A stretch of DNA of 7,017 bases from Gammaproteobacteria bacterium (GTDB lineage: Bacteria; Pseudomonadota; Gammaproteobacteria; Tenderiales; Tenderiaceae): positions 1-7,017 of the forward strand of contig JALTMR010000139.1 in the NCBI GenBank assembly GCA_027001525.1, read 5' to 3'. The translations under genes were made by a program, and so were the position numbers. The notes under the pieces are model-generated. The model searched no databases. It saw only the letters and a list, made by a program, of their open reading frames with translations, and was not told the origin of the DNA. Below, piece after piece: positions 6,212 to 7,017 of the stretch; the stretch's first letter is position 1, and each line of letters begins with the position of its first letter.

Positions 6212-6601
6212 TTAAATATTGGTCTCGCCAAAGGATAAATACTTGATTATCTCGGTGTCAACAGTGTTTATGATTGCCTGGAATGTGCCAACTTCGCGAG
6301 TATTTTTATAGATTTGTGTGCTTGATCCCCCTCCACAGCACCGCAACTCAAACGGATATGGTGTTGATATTGCTCTTGTGCTGAGAACAGTATACCGGGT
6401 GTAATAGCAATCTTTTTCCCATGGGTTATCGATATATGTCCAGACAGTTAACTTTTTTGAGGGCTCAACCCAGAGCAAGAACCTACCTTTGTGGGAATAG
6501 CGAGGCGTGTGCCAAATGAATATGTCTTCAAACTGCAGGATATGCGTACCGTAATGACGCGGTTTGGAGCACTGAAATTTCTTGCTATCACAAGTAATCA
6601 T
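6212..6601 (-). CDS. Hypothetical protein, 129 residues, unrecognised
   Basis: I do not recognise this family. The protein is soluble-looking, rich in aromatic residues (for example FEDIFIWHTPRYSHKGRFLLW at its start) and in cysteine, with a CCGGGSS motif at about residues 88-94. It shows no signal peptide, membrane segment or known catalytic motif. The C-terminal third (REVGTFQAIINTVDTEIIKY) has the regular spacing of a folded alpha/beta domain, which is the main reason to accept it as coding. The ATG at 6601 has no visible ribosome binding site, and an in-frame TAA lies just upstream. Its 5' end nearly abuts the likely GTG of the GNAT remnant, so the N-terminus may have been altered by a recombination joint at about 6600. 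The STAS-like gene follows after 43 bases. Confidence 0.6.
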   Translation of the reverse strand: MITCDSKKFQCSKPRHYGTHILQFEDIFIWHTPRYSHKGRFLLWVEPSKKLTVWTYIDNPWEKDCYYTRYTVLSTRAISTPYPFELRCCGGGSSTQIYKNTREVGTFQAIINTVDTEIIKYLSFGETNI

Positions 6602-6602
6602 T

Positions 6603-6784
6603 GTGACTTACACATACCGAAAAGCTAAACAGCTAGATAGAGAAGCCATCTTCAAGTTGTATTGTATGGTAATGCATTGCCACGTATCTGAAATATGGGG
6701 ATGGAATCAACTGTGGCAAGAAAACGATTTTTCCATTCACTTGCACTCGGTTATTTTGACGTTGTGGCAGACTCATAAAGCGAT
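6603..6784 (+). pseudogene. N-terminal remnant of a GNAT-family N-acetyltransferase
   Basis: From the GTG at 6603 the plus strand encodes VTYTYRKAKQLDREAIFKLY, then HVSEIWGWNQLWQENDF (27-43). The order of R-x-A, D, I/L-F-x-LY, H-V-x-x-IWGW and WQ-x-x-DF is the N-terminal pattern of a common GNAT group. Family resemblance fades after about residue 50. The acetyl-CoA binding motif (Q/R-x-x-G-x-G/A) and the rest of a protein of about 150 residues are missing, so it cannot be an active acetyltransferase. The right limit is approximate: the frame stays open to the window end, but the sequence there becomes repeat-rich and unlike GNAT. An ATG at 6666 or 6672 could start a shorter product. Truncation probably happened when the cargo joined the backbone at about 6785. 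Confidence 0.65.
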
Positions 6785-6844
6785 TATCTGGACCGACAAG
6801 CTGAAAACTCGGAATATTTTGTTCAGCGAGTGGGAGCCCTTTGT

Positions 6845-6868
6845 GCCCCTAGCCCTTTCGGGTAGGGC
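6845..6868. repeat. G+C-rich bulged hairpin
   Basis: GCCCCTAGCCC (6845-6855) pairs with GGGTAGGGC (6860-6868) over nine base pairs, with two single-base bulges and a TTTC loop. No T-run follows, so it is not a typical terminator. It stands at the start of the structured right-hand region. Confidence 0.5.
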
Positions 6869-6921
6869 CTTTCCATTACAGACCCCTTCCATTCCATGCC
6901 ATTTCCGGCTTAAGGCCCTTT

Positions 6922-6963
6922 GCTGGCGCCAAACCGGCGATGACATTTTAGTGTCTCACCAGC
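6922..6963. repeat. Potential three-stem (cloverleaf-like) structure
   Basis: An outer stem GCTGG (6922-6926) with CCAGC (6959-6963) encloses two small hairpins: CGCC-AAACC-GGCG (6927-6939) and GACA-TTTTAG-TGTC (6942-6955). The stems are short, four or five base pairs, so this needs comparison with relatives before it is trusted. Confidence 0.35.
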
Positions 6964-7017
6964 CCCAGTCATATGCAAAAAGCTTGTTATTGTGTCGGTT
7001 TTCGCATATAAGTGGGG
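6963..7017. repeat. Imperfect 19-bp inverted repeat at the right edge
   Basis: The arm 6963-6981 (CCCCAGTCATATGCAAAAA) matches the reverse complement of 6999-7017 (TTTTCGCATATAAGTGGGG) at 16 of 19 positions, with a 17-base A+T-rich centre. The core ATATGC is kept perfectly in both arms. The repeat may extend past the window. Candidates are a protein-binding site, a recombination core or part of a transfer or replication origin. Confidence 0.6.

Larger units (their letters stand above)
6785..7017. other. Structured, repeat-rich non-coding stretch, probable ICE backbone
   Basis: No convincing gene is visible. On the plus strand one frame is open from 6576 to the edge, but after about 6785 its translation resembles no family I know. 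Elements seen: AGCCCTTT at 6835-6842 and 6851-6858 with GGCCCTTT at 6914-6921; a strong bulged hairpin at 6845-6868; TTCCATT at 6871-6877 and 6888-6894; a three-stem fold at 6922-6963; and a long imperfect inverted repeat at 6963-7017. Such density suggests a transfer origin, a replication or partition element, or a structured leader RNA. I cannot choose between these from sequence. Confidence 0.5.

Noticed and set aside
1..7017. CRISPR array, tRNA or rRNA gene, complete insertion sequence
   Set aside because: No regularly spaced repeats, no tRNA-like or rRNA-like sequence and no transposase frame were found by eye; the repeats at the right edge are too irregular for CRISPR.
6963..7017. Right-edge inverted repeat as a Xer/dif site or transposon end
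   Set aside because: The arms do not match the dif or Tn3-type end sequences I know, and no recombinase or transposase is visible nearby.

Overview
The window looks like an accessory (cargo) segment of an integrative and conjugative element (ICE) in a gammaproteobacterium. The main evidence is at the left edge. A G+C-rich minus-strand frame that runs off the window encodes the N-terminus of a MobH-type TraI relaxase, with HD-phosphohydrolase motifs typical of PFGI-1/SPI-7/ICEclc-class elements. Host assignment is inference: the cargo proteins resemble versions common in Enterobacterales and pseudomonads, and nothing here fixes the genus. The cargo is clearly more A+T-rich than traI and differs from gene to gene, as expected of material assembled from several sources.

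Layout, left to right. (1) 1-584 (-): 5' part of traI. (2) 585-814: short intergenic stretch and probable edge of the ICE backbone. (3) 815-3759: a redox cassette made of a cupin/AraC regulator (-), read divergently from an NmrA-like NAD(P)-binding oxidoreductase (+). After a perfect 12-bp hairpin come two small membrane proteins, DUF4345 and DUF1772, overlapping by ATGA. (4) 3793-5756: a second cassette of the same design, a LysR regulator (-) divergent from a zinc-free quinone-oxidoreductase-like MDR enzyme (+). (5) 5788-6601 (-): a SpoIIAA/STAS-like protein and an unrecognised 129-residue protein. (6) 6603 to about 6784 (+): the N-terminal stump of a GNAT acetyltransferase, cut off where the sequence changes character. 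(7) about 6785-7017: a repeat-rich, highly structured stretch with no convincing gene, probably ICE backbone.

How it may work: each cassette pairs an oxidoreductase with a divergent regulator, and the intergenic regions contain credible operators. In the first, direct repeats 21 bp apart lie over the araC promoter and the likely -35 of the target gene. In the second, a near-palindrome with T-N11-A spacing covers the lysR -35. A role in handling reactive carbonyls, quinones or other electrophiles is reasonable from the families, but no substrate can be read from sequence.

Nothing here is clearly a new defence or mobility system. The most interesting points are the structured right edge (possible transfer origin, replication element or structured RNA), the truncated GNAT at the junction, a possible imperfect direct repeat flanking the whole cargo, and the unrecognised 129-residue protein.
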